Part shown: piece by piece, positions 1-7,944 of the stretch
Layout: each line of letters opens with the position of its first letter
Position numbering within the stretch: position 1 is the first letter of the stretch
NCBI GenBank assembly: GCA_964464895.1
Contig: CAYXGY010000001.1
Location: forward strand, 124,001 to 188,000
DNA length: 64,000 bases
DNA from: Helicobacter_D sp964464895
GTDB taxonomy: Bacteria; Campylobacterota; Campylobacteria; Campylobacterales; Helicobacteraceae
Reading direction: 5' to 3'
Notes under the pieces: generated by a model
The model's database searches: none
The model's input: the letters and a program-made list of their open reading frames with translations, nothing else
What the model was told of the DNA's origin: nothing
Made by a program: the position numbers and the translations under genes

Positions 1-129
1 CCTCCAGAATTGTTAATTTTACGCGAGGAATTAAAACTCGCTATTTCAGAAGAGAATAAGAAATCTCTTCAGCAGCAAACACAAGGCAATGCGCTTGATA
101 GGCTTGTGGCAGCTAAAAAGAAAGTTTAA
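1..129 (+). CDS. csrA: CsrA carbon storage regulator, C-terminal part (5' end outside window)
   Basis: The first 42 codons in frame 1 read PPELLILREELKLAISEEN and continue to a lysine-rich tail and a TAA at 127-129. CsrA is a small dimeric RNA-binding protein that represses translation by covering ribosome binding sites; in epsilonproteobacteria it regulates flagellin and motility genes. The segment matches the last beta strand and the helix of CsrA (pattern xPPELLILREEL). The family is about 75 residues long, so roughly half is missing upstream. In Helicobacter csrA directly precedes ispE and smpB, as here, with a 5-base gap to ispE. Family assignment rests on this short tail plus gene order. 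Confidence 0.8.
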   Translation, partial: PPELLILREELKLAISEENKKSLQQQTQGNALDRLVAAKKKV

Positions 130-134
130 AGATA

Positions 135-1013
135 ATGGTTTGCGATTCTTTGACGCAAGATACTTATAAATCCTATGCAAAAATTAATTTATTTTTAAAA
201 ATTGTCGGTAAAACTTGCATTAATGATGTGAATTATCATCTCTTAGAATCGCGTTTTATGAAAGTGCAAAGTCTCTATGATACATTGGCTTTTGATTGGA
301 ATGCGCCTGCTTTTGAGATTGTGGGAAATTTTGATTGCACCACAGAACAAAATACTATTTTCAAAGCCTATCGTCTCCTTATTCCCTATCTCACAGAATC
401 GCAAAAACAAGCATTAGAGCATTTGAGCATTAGAGTGGAAAAAAACATACCAAGTGGTGGAGGATTAGGCGGAGGGAGCTCAAATGCCGCTTGTTTTTTG
501 CAGGTAGTCAATCGGAAATTGGCAATAGGTTTAGACTTGCCAACTTTGATGAATCTTGGCGCACAAGTCGGGAGTGATGTACCGTTTTTTTTAAGCAGTT
601 TAGAGATTGCGAATGTCAAGGGTAGGGGAGAAATCATAGAATCTTGCCAGCAAGAGACAGAATCGCAGGAGTTTGCACCTTTTGAAGTGGAAATTGTGAT
701 GCCAAAACTACATTGCAACACCGCGAAAGTGTATCAAAAATATGCGGAATCGTTTTATAATGAAACAAAAATCCAACAAACTCAAGCACAAAATTGGTTA
801 AAAATGTCAAACCAAGCCATTTTACAAAACAATGCTCTACAAAACAATGATTTGCTTGTTGCGGTTTTGGCTCTTTATCCAGAATTAGAATCTTATAGCA
901 AGGAGGGATTATTTTTGAGCGGAAGTGGCAGTTCTTTTTGGCGGCAATCAAAGAAATCCCAAGACAAGCAAGCATTGTATGAAGTTTGGGATTCTCCAAG
1001 GGCGGGAAAATGA
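135..1013 (+). CDS. ispE: 4-diphosphocytidyl-2-C-methyl-D-erythritol kinase IspE
   Basis: IspE is a cytoplasmic GHMP-family kinase that phosphorylates the 2-hydroxyl of CDP-methylerythritol in the non-mevalonate isoprenoid pathway. The ATP-binding glycine/serine loop SGGGLGGGSSNAA is at about residues 107-119. The substrate-end motif YAKINLFLK lies near the N-terminus (Lys16 fits the catalytic lysine) and GSDVPFF at about 146-152 supplies the catalytic aspartate (Asp148). The C-terminal FLSGSGSSFW is the third GHMP motif. At 292 residues it is of normal length. The ATG at 135 follows the csrA stop by 5 bases and the stop overlaps the smpB start (ATGA), so the three genes are probably co-transcribed. 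Confidence 0.95.
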   Translation: MVCDSLTQDTYKSYAKINLFLKIVGKTCINDVNYHLLESRFMKVQSLYDTLAFDWNAPAFEIVGNFDCTTEQNTIFKAYRLLIPYLTESQKQALEHLSIRVEKNIPSGGGLGGGSSNAACFLQVVNRKLAIGLDLPTLMNLGAQVGSDVPFFLSSLEIANVKGRGEIIESCQQETESQEFAPFEVEIVMPKLHCNTAKVYQKYAESFYNETKIQQTQAQNWLKMSNQAILQNNALQNNDLLVAVLALYPELESYSKEGLFLSGSGSSFWRQSKKSQDKQALYEVWDSPRAGK

Positions 1014-1468
1014 AAATCATCGCAACGAACAAAAAAGCGACTTTTGATTTTTTTATTTTAGAAAAATATGAAGCAGGAATTGAGCTTAAAGGAAGTGAAG
1101 TGAAATCCATTCGTGCAGGACGCGTAAATCTCAAGGATAGCTTTGTGAAAATCATTCAAGGAGAGGCATTTTTGTTTCAAGCGCATATTGCAACACTTGC
1201 GACAACGAATCTCCATTATAAACCCGATGAAAAACGTGCGCGTAGATTGCTTTTACATCGTAAGGAGATTGATAAACTTTTTGGCAAAAGCCAAGTTTCT
1301 GGTATGAGTATTGTGGCATTGAAACTTTATTTTAATTCCCGCAATAAAGCAAAGCTAGAGATTGCTTTGGCTAAAGGTAAGAATTTACACGACAAACGCG
1401 AATCTCTAAAAGAAAAAATCCAAAAACGAGAGATTGCACAAACCCTAAAAGAAATGCAAAGGAAATAA
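1010..1468 (+). CDS. smpB: SsrA-binding protein SmpB
   Basis: SmpB binds tmRNA and delivers it to stalled ribosomes for trans-translation. The protein starts MKIIATNKKATFDFFILEKY and contains GIELKGSEVKSIRAGRVNLKDSF in two conserved stretches and the basic C-terminal tail that follows the RNA in the mRNA channel. The ATG at 1010 is preferred over the in-frame ATG at 986: it overlaps the ispE stop by four bases (translational coupling), gives a 152-residue protein typical of the family, and removes an unconserved eight-residue leader. Gene order ispE-smpB-exbB matches H. pylori. Confidence 0.95.
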   Translation: MKIIATNKKATFDFFILEKYEAGIELKGSEVKSIRAGRVNLKDSFVKIIQGEAFLFQAHIATLATTNLHYKPDEKRARRLLLHRKEIDKLFGKSQVSGMSIVALKLYFNSRNKAKLEIALAKGKNLHDKRESLKEKIQKREIAQTLKEMQRK

Positions 1469-1476
1469 GGAAAAAA

Positions 1477-1929
1477 ATGCTTGGATTGTCTCTAAAAGAA
1501 TTGGTAGAATATGGAGTTATTGGAGTTTTAATGTTGATGAGCGTAGTGGCACTTTGGGCGACATTGGAGCGATTATTGTTTTATAGATACATTAAACTCG
1601 TGCTCTATACAAATAAAACAGAATTAGAAATAGACCTCTCAAAGAATCTTACCTTGATTGCTACTATCGGTTCAAATGCTCCTTATGTAGGGCTTCTAGG
1701 AACGGTGTTTGGGATTATCATTACCTTTGTGCAGATTGGGCAATCTGGTATGGTAGATACGGCAAATATTATGACAGGGCTTGCACTTGCACTCCAAGCC
1801 ACAGCGGGTGGATTGCTTGTAGCGATTCCAAGTATTGTGTTTTACAATCTCCTAATGCGCAAAAGTGAAGTTTTGATTGCGCAATGGGAAATTATGCAGG
1901 AAAATAAGGCAAATAAAGGTGCGCAATGA
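1477..1929 (+). CDS. exbB: ExbB-type proton channel subunit
   Basis: ExbB is an inner-membrane subunit of the MotA/TolQ/ExbB family; with ExbD it uses the proton gradient to energise TonB and outer-membrane transporters. Three hydrophobic segments are visible, at about residues 12-34, 56-85 (with the family signature APYVGLLGTVFGII) and 95-122 (ALQATAGGLLVAIPSIVFY). At 150 residues it belongs to the short Helicobacter form that lacks the long cytoplasmic insert. The start is eight bases after smpB and the stop overlaps exbD (ATGA). No tonB follows, so the pair presumably serves a TonB encoded elsewhere. Confidence 0.92.
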   Translation: MLGLSLKELVEYGVIGVLMLMSVVALWATLERLLFYRYIKLVLYTNKTELEIDLSKNLTLIATIGSNAPYVGLLGTVFGIIITFVQIGQSGMVDTANIMTGLALALQATAGGLLVAIPSIVFYNLLMRKSEVLIAQWEIMQENKANKGAQ

Positions 1930-2315
1930 AGCATTTTAGGAGAATGGATAGTATTAATATTGTGCCTTTTATAGATATTATGCTTGTTTTGCTCGTGATT
2001 GTCCTTACGAGTGCAACCTTTATTGCACAAGGTAAGATTTCCATTGCCTTGCCACAAGCGCAAGGTTCTGATAAAATCACGCAACCCCTAAAAACACTTG
2101 AAATTACCATTGACGCACAGGGGCAATATTATCTTGATAAAACTCCTATGAGTTTAGAATTAATCCAGAGTGAAATCCTAAAGATTCCAAAGGATACACC
2201 TATTTTATTGCGGGGAGACCAAAAAAGTTATTTTGAAAGTTTTATCGCCTTAATTGGGGTTTTGAGCTCTAGCGGACACGATAATATAGATGTGCAAGTG
2301 GAACAAAGTCAATGA
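1926..2315 (+). CDS. exbD: ExbD-type proton channel subunit
   Basis: ExbD partners ExbB; its single transmembrane helix carries the aspartate that shuttles protons. The N-terminus has INIVPFIDIMLVLLVIVL, in which Asp17 sits at the cytoplasmic start of the helix at about residues 15-35. A periplasmic ExbD/TolR domain of about 90 residues follows (Q-G-K-I-S-I-A-L-P region and a GDQKSYFES strand). Length 129 residues is normal. It overlaps exbB by four bases and is followed 12 bases later by a small membrane protein and a second, ZorAB-like motor pair. Confidence 0.92.
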   Translation: MKHFRRMDSINIVPFIDIMLVLLVIVLTSATFIAQGKISIALPQAQGSDKITQPLKTLEITIDAQGQYYLDKTPMSLELIQSEILKIPKDTPILLRGDQKSYFESFIALIGVLSSSGHDNIDVQVEQSQ

Positions 2316-2327
2316 TAAAGGATTTTG

Positions 2328-2510
2328 ATGTTTAGAGAAAGCTATGATTTATCAACAATTATTTCAGCAGTGGTTACCTTTGTGGCTGTCGTGCTAGCGA
2401 TTCGTTTCGCGCTTTATCTAGCGAATCGCAATAATTCACAGATTCAAAAGCCTGATTGGCTAGAGGATGAACGTTTTGATGTGCAGACAAGAAAACACAA
2501 ACGAAAATAA
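2328..2510 (+). CDS. Small single-pass membrane protein, function unknown
   Basis: This 60-residue protein has one hydrophobic helix (about residues 8-31, IISAVVTFVAVVLAIRFALYLA) and a charged, basic cytoplasm-type tail ending RKHKRK. A TTG lies directly before the ATG at 2328, but the ATG is the likelier start. I do not recognise the family. It sits 12 bases after exbD and 19 bases before the ZorA-like gene, so it is probably expressed with both motor pairs and could be an accessory subunit of either. That role is inferred from position only. Confidence 0.6.
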   Translation: MFRESYDLSTIISAVVTFVAVVLAIRFALYLANRNNSQIQKPDWLEDERFDVQTRKHKRK

Positions 2511-2529
2511 ATCAAGATAAGGGAGAACA

Positions 2530-5223
2530 ATGGAGAATCTAATCATTAATGCAATTTTTACTGCATTTATGCTCGCACTTGCGCTTTGGGATTATCTAAG
2601 CTATGGTAAGCAAAAGCATCGCGATTTTAAATCTATCATTATGAGTACAGGGGTTTTGGGGACATTTGTCGGAATTTTTGTCGGTTTGCAAGATTTTGAT
2701 GTCGGCAATGTAGAAAATTCTGTCCCCTCATTACTTGCGGGCTTAAAAACCGCATTTTATACTTCAATCTTGGGAATGGCATTAGCGATTCTACTCTCTA
2801 TTGTGCAAAAAAGCAAAGCCGTTAAGAGTGATTTTGAAAATATGTTAGATTATTTTTCTTTACAAGCAGGAAAGTTAGATAAATTAGAAAAACTAGAGAA
2901 GTTGGAATCTCTAGGCAAATTGCAAGAAATCGTTACGCAAAATCAGCAACAAATAGGCTCACAAAATGCTTATTATAAGCAGCAAGTTAGTAATTTCAAG
3001 GTTTTAGAGGATAATTTTGTCAAAACCAATGTTTCTTTAAAAGAGGCAATGCACCATCTTGCACAAGGAGCATCAAAGGAATTAATTGTGGCATTAGAGG
3101 GGGTGATTAAGGATTTCAACCAGCGCATTACGGAGCAATTTGGAGATAATTTTAAAGAATTAAATAGTGCTGTGGCACAGATGATTTTATGGCAGAACAA
3201 TTATAAGGATTCCATTATAGGATTGGATTCTAGCCTTAAAGGCACATTGAAATTATTTGAATCCACCCAAGAATCTTTAGAATTGATTGCGCAGCGCAAT
3301 ACAGAAGTATTGGAAGTCTATAATGCGTTAGCGCATAGCATTGAGGCTTCGCGCATTGAGAATGAGAAGCTCTCACATCTTTTGCAAGGTTTTGAGAGAA
3401 TGCACGAGGACGCAAGAGAAGCTCTCGTAAGTGTAGAAAATTTAAGTCAAAATTTGCAGCACACGCATCAGCAAACATTAGAATATACTAAGGAATCGTT
3501 AGAGGAAGTGCAAGATTTCTTAGCAAAAAGCACAAAGACACATCAAGAACAGACGCAGAATTTGTTAGAAAATAGTTTCAAAGCACTTGAGGAAGACGCA
3601 CAAAAGCAATCAGAACAACTCAATGCTTTGCAAAATGCTTTTGGTGAGTTTAATCAAGAGTATTTAGCACAAAATGAAGAACATTTAACCAAGTCTTTGG
3701 AATCTCTTAAGGCAAAATCGCAAGACTTTATGAAATCTTTAGTTGAGAGCGATTCTGTACTTAAGCATAAAAATTTAGAGATGATAGCACAGATTGAGGT
3801 AAGCATTAAAGAGCATTTAGAAGAGATTAAAGAAAGCTTTGCAAGCAGTTTAGACACACTAGAAAATGCACAAAAAGAATCCTTATTGCTAGTAGAGGAA
3901 CAAACCAAAAGAAGTGATGAAGCTTTGTTGCGCCATACGCAAGAAATGGAAAGTTCCTTAGAAAAAGCAAGCAATAATTTGCAAGCATTGGGTGAGCAAA
4001 CGCAAAAGAATCTCACGAAAAATTCTGATGCACTAGAGCAGCATATTACCAATACGGTGTTAAACTTTGATAAGCTTCTAGGAAATACGACAAAAACCCT
4101 AGAGGAAAATTTCCAAGATTCTAAGGATACGCTTACAGCACTTAGTAAAGAGATAGAAAGTTCTATGCTGACGACTACAAAGTCTTTGGATTCTTTGCTT
4201 AATGACACGGCAAATACCTTAAGCCAAAGCACGCAAAATATTGAGGAATCTCTCGTGCATACCAATCAAACCTTGATGGATTCTTTTGCCCAAAGCACGC
4301 AAAGTATAGAGGAGGGATTTAGAAGTTTCAATGATAATGTGAGAGAAAATCTAGCCAAAACTACGGAGGAAATTGGGACAAGTGTAACGCGTTTGATAAC
4401 ACAGAATCAGACGCACAACCAAAACCTCCAAGATTTAATGGTAAAAAGTGTCGATGGGTTTAACCAAAGCTTAGAGGCAATGCACAAAGAGAGTCAAAAT
4501 CATAATGTAGAAATTCAAAACCAAATGCGCAGTAGCTTTGGCGAATCCTACAAAAATGCGTTGGAGTCTTTGAGTGCGTTTTTGAAAAACACCACCAATG
4601 CGTATCAAACGCAACTCACTACATTGGCGCAAAATACGCAAAAAACAAGCCTAGAAACACACCAAAAACTAGAGCAGGATTTGCAAGTGCGCTTAAAAGC
4701 CATTGCGCAAGGCTTTGAAAGCAATGCGCAAAAGGTTTTGACAAGCTCTGAAAACTTAGCAAATCATTTGTTAAAATCAAACAATGCACAATTAGAAGCG
4801 CATACAAAAGAAATGATGGCAAGTTTTAATGCGTTGGATAAAAGCGTTAAGACAACTTTAGTTGAAATGGCGAAAAACTATCTAACAAGTCTTGAGATTC
4901 TTACAAAACAAAGCATAGAAACTCCTAAAAATGCGAGTGTAGAGCTATTGAATGAATTTAATAAATTGCAAAAAAATCTAAGCGATGCACTTGATAAAAC
5001 TTATCTATCTTTGGAAAACAACCGCAAAGAGATTGATACGATTCTAAGAATCATACAAACCAATATCGCCACTTCCTTGAATCAAACTTCTAGTTTAAAT
5101 GAAAATCTTTGCAAATCTCTCGGGGATTTGGACGGGGCACTTTCCAATATTACTTTGGGATTCCGCCAAGATTATGAATGGTTTTTGCGCAGAATCCGAG
5201 AATTAATGGGAGCTAGAGGCTAA
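2530..5223 (+). CDS. ZorA-like MotA/TolQ/ExbB proton channel with long coiled-coil tail
   Basis: The first about 100 residues hold three hydrophobic segments (about 4-22, 36-56, 73-93). They include TGVLGTFVGIFVGL and GLKTAFYTSILGMALAI, the pattern of ZorA/MotA-type pore subunits. The remaining about 790 residues are hydrophilic, rich in Gln, Glu, Ser, Thr, Asn and Leu, and read as one long chain of amphipathic repeats (stretches such as TLSQSTQNIEESL). In Zorya phage defence, ZorA forms a membrane pentamer with a long cytoplasmic helical tail. At 897 residues this protein is longer than the roughly 700-residue E. coli ZorA as I recall it. Its stop overlaps the ZorB-like start. No ZorC, ZorD or ZorE gene follows, so a defence role is unproven and a housekeeping envelope motor is an alternative. 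Confidence 0.75.
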   Translation: MENLIINAIFTAFMLALALWDYLSYGKQKHRDFKSIIMSTGVLGTFVGIFVGLQDFDVGNVENSVPSLLAGLKTAFYTSILGMALAILLSIVQKSKAVKSDFENMLDYFSLQAGKLDKLEKLEKLESLGKLQEIVTQNQQQIGSQNAYYKQQVSNFKVLEDNFVKTNVSLKEAMHHLAQGASKELIVALEGVIKDFNQRITEQFGDNFKELNSAVAQMILWQNNYKDSIIGLDSSLKGTLKLFESTQESLELIAQRNTEVLEVYNALAHSIEASRIENEKLSHLLQGFERMHEDAREALVSVENLSQNLQHTHQQTLEYTKESLEEVQDFLAKSTKTHQEQTQNLLENSFKALEEDAQKQSEQLNALQNAFGEFNQEYLAQNEEHLTKSLESLKAKSQDFMKSLVESDSVLKHKNLEMIAQIEVSIKEHLEEIKESFASSLDTLENAQKESLLLVEEQTKRSDEALLRHTQEMESSLEKASNNLQALGEQTQKNLTKNSDALEQHITNTVLNFDKLLGNTTKTLEENFQDSKDTLTALSKEIESSMLTTTKSLDSLLNDTANTLSQSTQNIEESLVHTNQTLMDSFAQSTQSIEEGFRSFNDNVRENLAKTTEEIGTSVTRLITQNQTHNQNLQDLMVKSVDGFNQSLEAMHKESQNHNVEIQNQMRSSFGESYKNALESLSAFLKNTTNAYQTQLTTLAQNTQKTSLETHQKLEQDLQVRLKAIAQGFESNAQKVLTSSENLANHLLKSNNAQLEAHTKEMMASFNALDKSVKTTLVEMAKNYLTSLEILTKQSIETPKNASVELLNEFNKLQKNLSDALDKTYLSLENNRKEIDTILRIIQTNIATSLNQTSSLNENLCKSLGDLDGALSNITLGFRQDYEWFLRRIRELMGARG

Positions 5224-6008
5224 TGGCAAATTCTTATAAAGGCAATGAATGGATTAGCATTTCGGATATGATGGCGGGCGTAATGATGATTTTTTTGCTA
5301 ATTGCTGTTTCTTATATGGTGGTGATTAGCAAAACAGAAAAAAAGCTTGCGATTCAAAATGCCGAACTCCTAGAACTGAATCGCCAAATGAGTGATATTG
5401 CAAAAACCCACAAAGATTTGCAGACAGAACTTTACCAAGATTTAGTTTCGGAGTTTTCTAGCAATTTAGAACGTTGGAATGCCGAGATTGATACAGATAA
5501 TACTGTGCGATTCAAAGAGCCAGAAATTCTATTTGACCAAGGAAAGAAAGAAGTTAAAATACGTTTTAAAGAGATTTTAGATGATTTTTTCCCACGTTAT
5601 ATCAAAATCTTAAGCCAAGAAAAATATAAACAAGATATTGAGGAGATTCGTATTGAGGGACATACTTCAACAGAATGGCAAAATGCAAACACATTGGAAT
5701 CTCGTTATCTTGGAAATGCTGAACTTTCTCAAGCAAGGGCGTTAGAAGTCTTGAAGTATTGCTTTGATAACAAACAAATTGATACGCAGAAGCAATGGTT
5801 GATTAGCGTTTTACGTGCTAATGGGTTATCTTTTGCTAAGCCTTTGGAAACTCCTGAACTTTCAAGGAGAGTGGAGTTTAAAGCCCTGACAAAAAGCAAT
5901 CAAAAGATTCTTAAGATTTTGAATGTTAATCAAGAATTACAAAATGTGGAATCGCAAGAGATGATAGAATCTCAAAATAGGGATTCACAAGAAGTTCAAA
6001 ATCAATAA
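5223..6008 (+). CDS. ZorB-like peptidoglycan-anchored stator subunit (OmpA-like domain)
   Basis: The N-terminus WISISDMMAGVMMIFLLIAV has one transmembrane helix with an aspartate (Asp15) placed as in MotB and ZorB, where it carries the proton. A coiled linker (about 37-80) leads to an OmpA/MotB-type peptidoglycan-binding domain with EGHTS (145-149), ELSQARALEV (167-176) and the paired arginines of LSRRVEF (about 215-216). The tail after about 225 is low in complexity and rich in Gln, Ser and Glu. The gene overlaps the ZorA-like gene by one base (TAATG), as expected for a motor pair. The protein would sit in the inner membrane with its domain bound to peptidoglycan. It could also be named MotB/OmpA family protein. 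Confidence 0.78.
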   Translation: MANSYKGNEWISISDMMAGVMMIFLLIAVSYMVVISKTEKKLAIQNAELLELNRQMSDIAKTHKDLQTELYQDLVSEFSSNLERWNAEIDTDNTVRFKEPEILFDQGKKEVKIRFKEILDDFFPRYIKILSQEKYKQDIEEIRIEGHTSTEWQNANTLESRYLGNAELSQARALEVLKYCFDNKQIDTQKQWLISVLRANGLSFAKPLETPELSRRVEFKALTKSNQKILKILNVNQELQNVESQEMIESQNRDSQEVQNQ

Positions 6009-6053
6009 GAAAAAGAGGCAAAACAAGAAGTGATAGAATATAAAGAGGGAGAG

Positions 6054-7691
6054 ATGAAATTAGCGGTTGTTTTAAGTGGGGATTTGCACCTAGATTTTGC
6101 GATTGCCAATGTTATCATCGGGCTAAAACGATACAATGAGGATTTGATTGATACGATTTTTGTTTATTCGGATATGCCACAATGGAAACGAGTGCAAATC
6201 ACTTCACTTTGGGCAGATAGAATCGTTTTTGTAAATTTTGCTTATAAGGATTTTGCTAGGGATTTTATGCTAAGCACAGGCGGAGAAATCCCTAAGTTAA
6301 TCGCAGAGAATAAGCGTTTTGGGCATTATATTTATGCGAAATTCTATTGCTTTGAATATTTAAATGAATATGAAAATGTCCTTTGGCTAGACACGGATAC
6401 TTTATGTTTAGGTTCGCTCGCGCCTATTTTGTGTGGGGAATTTGATTTTAAATATCGCAAAGGAGGCAGTCAAGACCTTATCAATTATCTTTTGCATTGT
6501 GAAGGAAGTAAAAATACAAAATCTGTTATGAAAGCACAAAAACCAAATGGTGGGGTTTTAAGCTTTTCGCGCAATATTTTAGACAAAACACAGCTTAGCG
6601 GTGTGGAGCTAAGAAAAGAATGTTATAAAATCACGCTAGATTTGTTATCCAAAGGATTTTTGAAAAGAATTGATGGGAGTGATGAAAATCCTTTTGGGGT
6701 GATTGCCTATCGTTTTAAACTTGCTTTTGCGCCTTTGGTAGTGGCAAATATTCCTTTATATGAAGCAGATTCGCAAAGCGTCATACTTCATTCAACAGGT
6801 GATTCTAAGTTTTGGAATTCGCCACTTGCGCCTTTGCTTTTTAATGAATGGTGGCTCAATCATAAGCAATGGGAGAAAATCGCAGGAAAAAAGGAATTAG
6901 AGCTTAGGCAAAGTAACTTGTCATTGCAAAAGAGTGGCGATTTATATAATAGCTTACGTGCAATGCACTATTTCAAGCCTTTTGTGGATATGTTTGGTGA
7001 TTACTTTGTTGGTGATATGTATTTGGGGTTCTGCTTTAATCAAGAATTATGCGTGTATTCTAAAACTTTTGGCAAATCTGCTTTTTATCGTTTTTATCTT
7101 GGAAGAATCTATGAGGAGAATAATATTCCTTGTGAATTGCAACTTGTGCTTCTAAAATCGTATCCAGAAGAGTTTTTGGAATCCTTAAAGTCGCAGTTTG
7201 GCAATGTGAAATGTGAAACCAAACAAGGTGAGGTAATTTATCATATCAAACAAGTCAATATCAAAAATCCTAAGAACGTTTTAGGGGATTTGCTGTTTTT
7301 GCATTCTGTGAGCTTTAGACTGATAAAAGGGTTTGATGCAAAATTCGAGATTCCTGTATGCACGAGCGCAAAATCCCGAATCCAGAACCACCTTGCTTAC
7401 AAAATGGGGCAGATTTTAACCCACGATTCTAAACATTTAAGTGGAATCTTAAAAATGCCTTTTAAGCTTAGCGGTGTTTATCTCGCACATAATAAAGTAC
7501 AAAAAGAATATAAAGTAAAAATCAAAAACAATCCTAGCCTAAAACTCCTTTCTTTAGAATCCTATCCCGATTATCAAGAGTCTTTGAAAATCAAAAATCA
7601 CTTCTCTTACAAACTAGGAGAAGCATTTTTGACTACCATTTGTGCGGGGGGGGGGGGTAATTTGCCTTTATCCAAAAAGCGCGGGAGCTAA
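6054..7691 (+). CDS. GT8-like glycosyltransferase with phase-variable C-terminus
   Basis: The N-terminal about 290 residues look like a GT-A fold of family 8: VLWLDTDTLCLGS holds the metal-binding DTD (113-115), KPNGGVLSFSR an acceptor/sugar loop, and SVILHSTGDSKFW the conserved C-terminal histidine. The last about 120 residues carry two copies of a motif of the type IxNHxxYKxGxxxL (RIQNHLAYKMGQIL and KIKNHFSYKLGEAFL), which I recall from Helicobacter and Campylobacter surface sugar transferases. The ATG at 6054 (after GAGGGAGAG) is preferred over the GTG at 6030. A G12 tract at 7646-7657 lies 11 codons before the stop. It probably modifies LPS or another surface glycan; the acceptor is unknown. 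It is the last gene of the plus-strand run. Confidence 0.75.
   Translation: MKLAVVLSGDLHLDFAIANVIIGLKRYNEDLIDTIFVYSDMPQWKRVQITSLWADRIVFVNFAYKDFARDFMLSTGGEIPKLIAENKRFGHYIYAKFYCFEYLNEYENVLWLDTDTLCLGSLAPILCGEFDFKYRKGGSQDLINYLLHCEGSKNTKSVMKAQKPNGGVLSFSRNILDKTQLSGVELRKECYKITLDLLSKGFLKRIDGSDENPFGVIAYRFKLAFAPLVVANIPLYEADSQSVILHSTGDSKFWNSPLAPLLFNEWWLNHKQWEKIAGKKELELRQSNLSLQKSGDLYNSLRAMHYFKPFVDMFGDYFVGDMYLGFCFNQELCVYSKTFGKSAFYRFYLGRIYEENNIPCELQLVLLKSYPEEFLESLKSQFGNVKCETKQGEVIYHIKQVNIKNPKNVLGDLLFLHSVSFRLIKGFDAKFEIPVCTSAKSRIQNHLAYKMGQILTHDSKHLSGILKMPFKLSGVYLAHNKVQKEYKVKIKNNPSLKLLSLESYPDYQESLKIKNHFSYKLGEAFLTTICAGGGGNLPLSKKRGS
7646..7657 (+). repeat. Poly-G tract (G12) in the glycosyltransferase 3' end
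   Basis: Twelve consecutive G residues lie inside the coding frame. With G12 the protein ends at 7691 with NLPLSKKRGS. With G11 the frame would continue to a TAA at 7738-7740 and give a longer lysine-rich tail. With G13 a TAA follows the tract at once. Slipped-strand mispairing at such tracts is the usual phase-variation mechanism in Helicobacter and Campylobacter. Here it changes only the last residues, so it may tune rather than abolish activity. Confidence 0.9.
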
Positions 7692-7766
7692 AGAAGAAGC
7701 TAAAAAAACAAAAAATACAAAACAAGAATCCATAGCGTAAAATCTCAAATTATCTTAGGTCTTGCC

Positions 7767-7790
7767 AAAAAAGATTCCATCGTGGAATCT
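7767..7790 (-). terminator. Hairpin with T-run, terminator for the minus-strand operon
   Basis: AGATTCCA (7772-7779) and TGGAATCT (7783-7790) form a perfect 8-bp stem with a 3-base loop. Read on the minus strand the stem is followed by a run of T, as in an intrinsic terminator. It lies about 155 bases beyond the stop of the DUF2156 gene. The rest of 7692-7944 has no convincing gene. It contains scattered short GCATT/TGCAATG-like repeats, perhaps the remnant of a decayed dispersed element. Confidence 0.55.
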
Positions 7791-7944
7791 AAAGAGATTT
7801 AGTGCTAGATTGCCATGAGTTGCATTGTAATGCTTGCAATGACGAAAGTGGAATCTTACTAATGACTTCTTGCAACGATGGTAGGCGTTGCAATGCGTAA
7901 TTGTGGAATCTCGTAGAATCGTGATTGCAAAATGTGTGCAATGT

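Noticed and set aside
3654..4265. 203-residue minus-strand ORF inside the ZorA-like gene
   Set aside because: Antisense to a repetitive coiled-coil region; Ser/Leu/Cys-rich shadow, no start signal.
2530..7691. A complete Zorya phage-defence operon
   Set aside because: The ZorA- and ZorB-like genes are followed by a glycosyltransferase, not by ZorC, ZorD or ZorE. Only the motor half is supported.
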